DNA from: Mucilaginibacter yixingensis
Lineage (GTDB): Bacteria > Bacteroidota > Bacteroidia > Sphingobacteriales > Sphingobacteriaceae
Direction: 5' to 3'
DNA: 64,000 bases
Assembly: GCF_041080815.1 (NCBI RefSeq)
Contig: NZ_CP160205.1
Coordinates: forward strand, 1,054,001-1,118,000
Of the stretch, positions 61,886-64,000 are shown piece by piece. Under the pieces are notes generated by a model. The model worked only from the letters and a program-made list of their open reading frames with translations. It was not told the DNA's origin and did no database searches. A program made the position numbers and the translations under genes. Numbering within the stretch: the first letter of the stretch is position 1; the number at the start of each line of letters is the position of its first letter.

Positions 61886-62081
61886 CGATGCTTTTCGAGT
61901 CGCAATGACTCAAATGGGAAGCAAAAAGTTCTTTGACATATTGGAAGAAGTAATTAAAAAACGAGAAAACAACAGAGGTTGTGAATCGTGAGAAGTGAAT
62001 AGAGAGTTTACTCACTACTAACAACTCACCACTCACCAACCAAATAAAGGCATATTATACCGAGCAAAAGCGGTATAGTAG

Positions 62082-64000
<1,919 letters not shown>

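Larger units (their letters stand above)
61508..62081 (+). other. 16S-23S internal transcribed spacer
   Basis: 574 nt holding tRNA-Ile and tRNA-Ala. Before the tRNAs is a CAGTAGCAGTAGTAAGTAGT stretch with partial self-complementarity. After them a boxA-like GTTCTTTGACATATTGG starts at 61928. A folded GTGAG/CTCAC region (about 61981-62040) and a hairpin TATACCG/CGGTATA (62056-62077) precede 23S. Confidence 0.8.

Overview
The window looks like a Bacteroidota chromosome of the Sphingobacteriaceae type (Mucilaginibacter/Pedobacter-like). The evidence is the rRNA sequence, rrn promoters of the form TTG-N19-TACCTTTG, a secreted protein with a type IX secretion type-B C-terminus, the long form of IspG, a fused HemC-HemD, an Rpb6-type omega subunit, and several families (DUF5686, DUF5777, DUF1905/YdeI-like) common in that phylum. 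No phage, insertion sequence or CRISPR array was seen. The placement rests on reading, not on a database search.

Layout. 1-7637 (minus strand): part of an exopolysaccharide/O-antigen locus, with two GT2 and two GT4 glycosyltransferases, a flippase, an O-antigen ligase/polymerase-like protein and the start of another membrane protein. 8024-12108 (plus): an ECF sigma factor followed by an unusual protein with an inner-membrane anchor, a long linker and a beta-barrel, then YceI, a DUF5777 beta-barrel and a Rieske lipoprotein. 12212-21302 (mostly minus): sialate O-acetylesterase, a candidate small RNA or leader attenuator, a DUF5686 outer-membrane protein, DUF2911, a Gfo/Idh/MocA oxidoreductase, an aldo/keto reductase and a lipoprotein. 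21360-23402: ispG. 23426-25174: a TonB-like protein and a metallo-hydrolase.

25423-37536 (plus) is a heme-biosynthesis cluster: hemA, hemCD fusion, hemB, hemL, hemE and hemJ. Together these cover glutamyl-tRNA to uroporphyrinogen and coproporphyrinogen, plus the HemJ protoporphyrinogen oxidase. It is interrupted by three tandem paralogous small membrane proteins and by a histidine kinase/response regulator/TPR trio. Nearly every junction carries a different palindromic repeat. One palindrome contains the hemL start codon, and two repeat-like stretches lie in frame inside ispG.

37741-59072 is a mixed housekeeping and accessory stretch: several lipoproteins, cytidine deaminase with an SGNH hydrolase, a 1781-residue Ig-repeat secreted protein, topoisomerase IV subunit A (parC), a methyltransferase, an aldose epimerase, an acid phosphatase, UPF0175, msrA, bamD with rpoZ, and a DinB-like protein. 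59205-64000 is an rRNA operon: three tandem promoters, 16S, tRNA-Ile(GAT), tRNA-Ala(TGC), then 23S running off the window end.

Main points for a second look: palindromic repeats that have become protein-coding in ispG, hemL and the DinB-like gene; a promoter-terminator pair about 80 nt apart with no ORF; apparently leaderless ispG and bamD; the triplicated PH-like membrane proteins; and the trans-envelope protein beside the ECF sigma factor.
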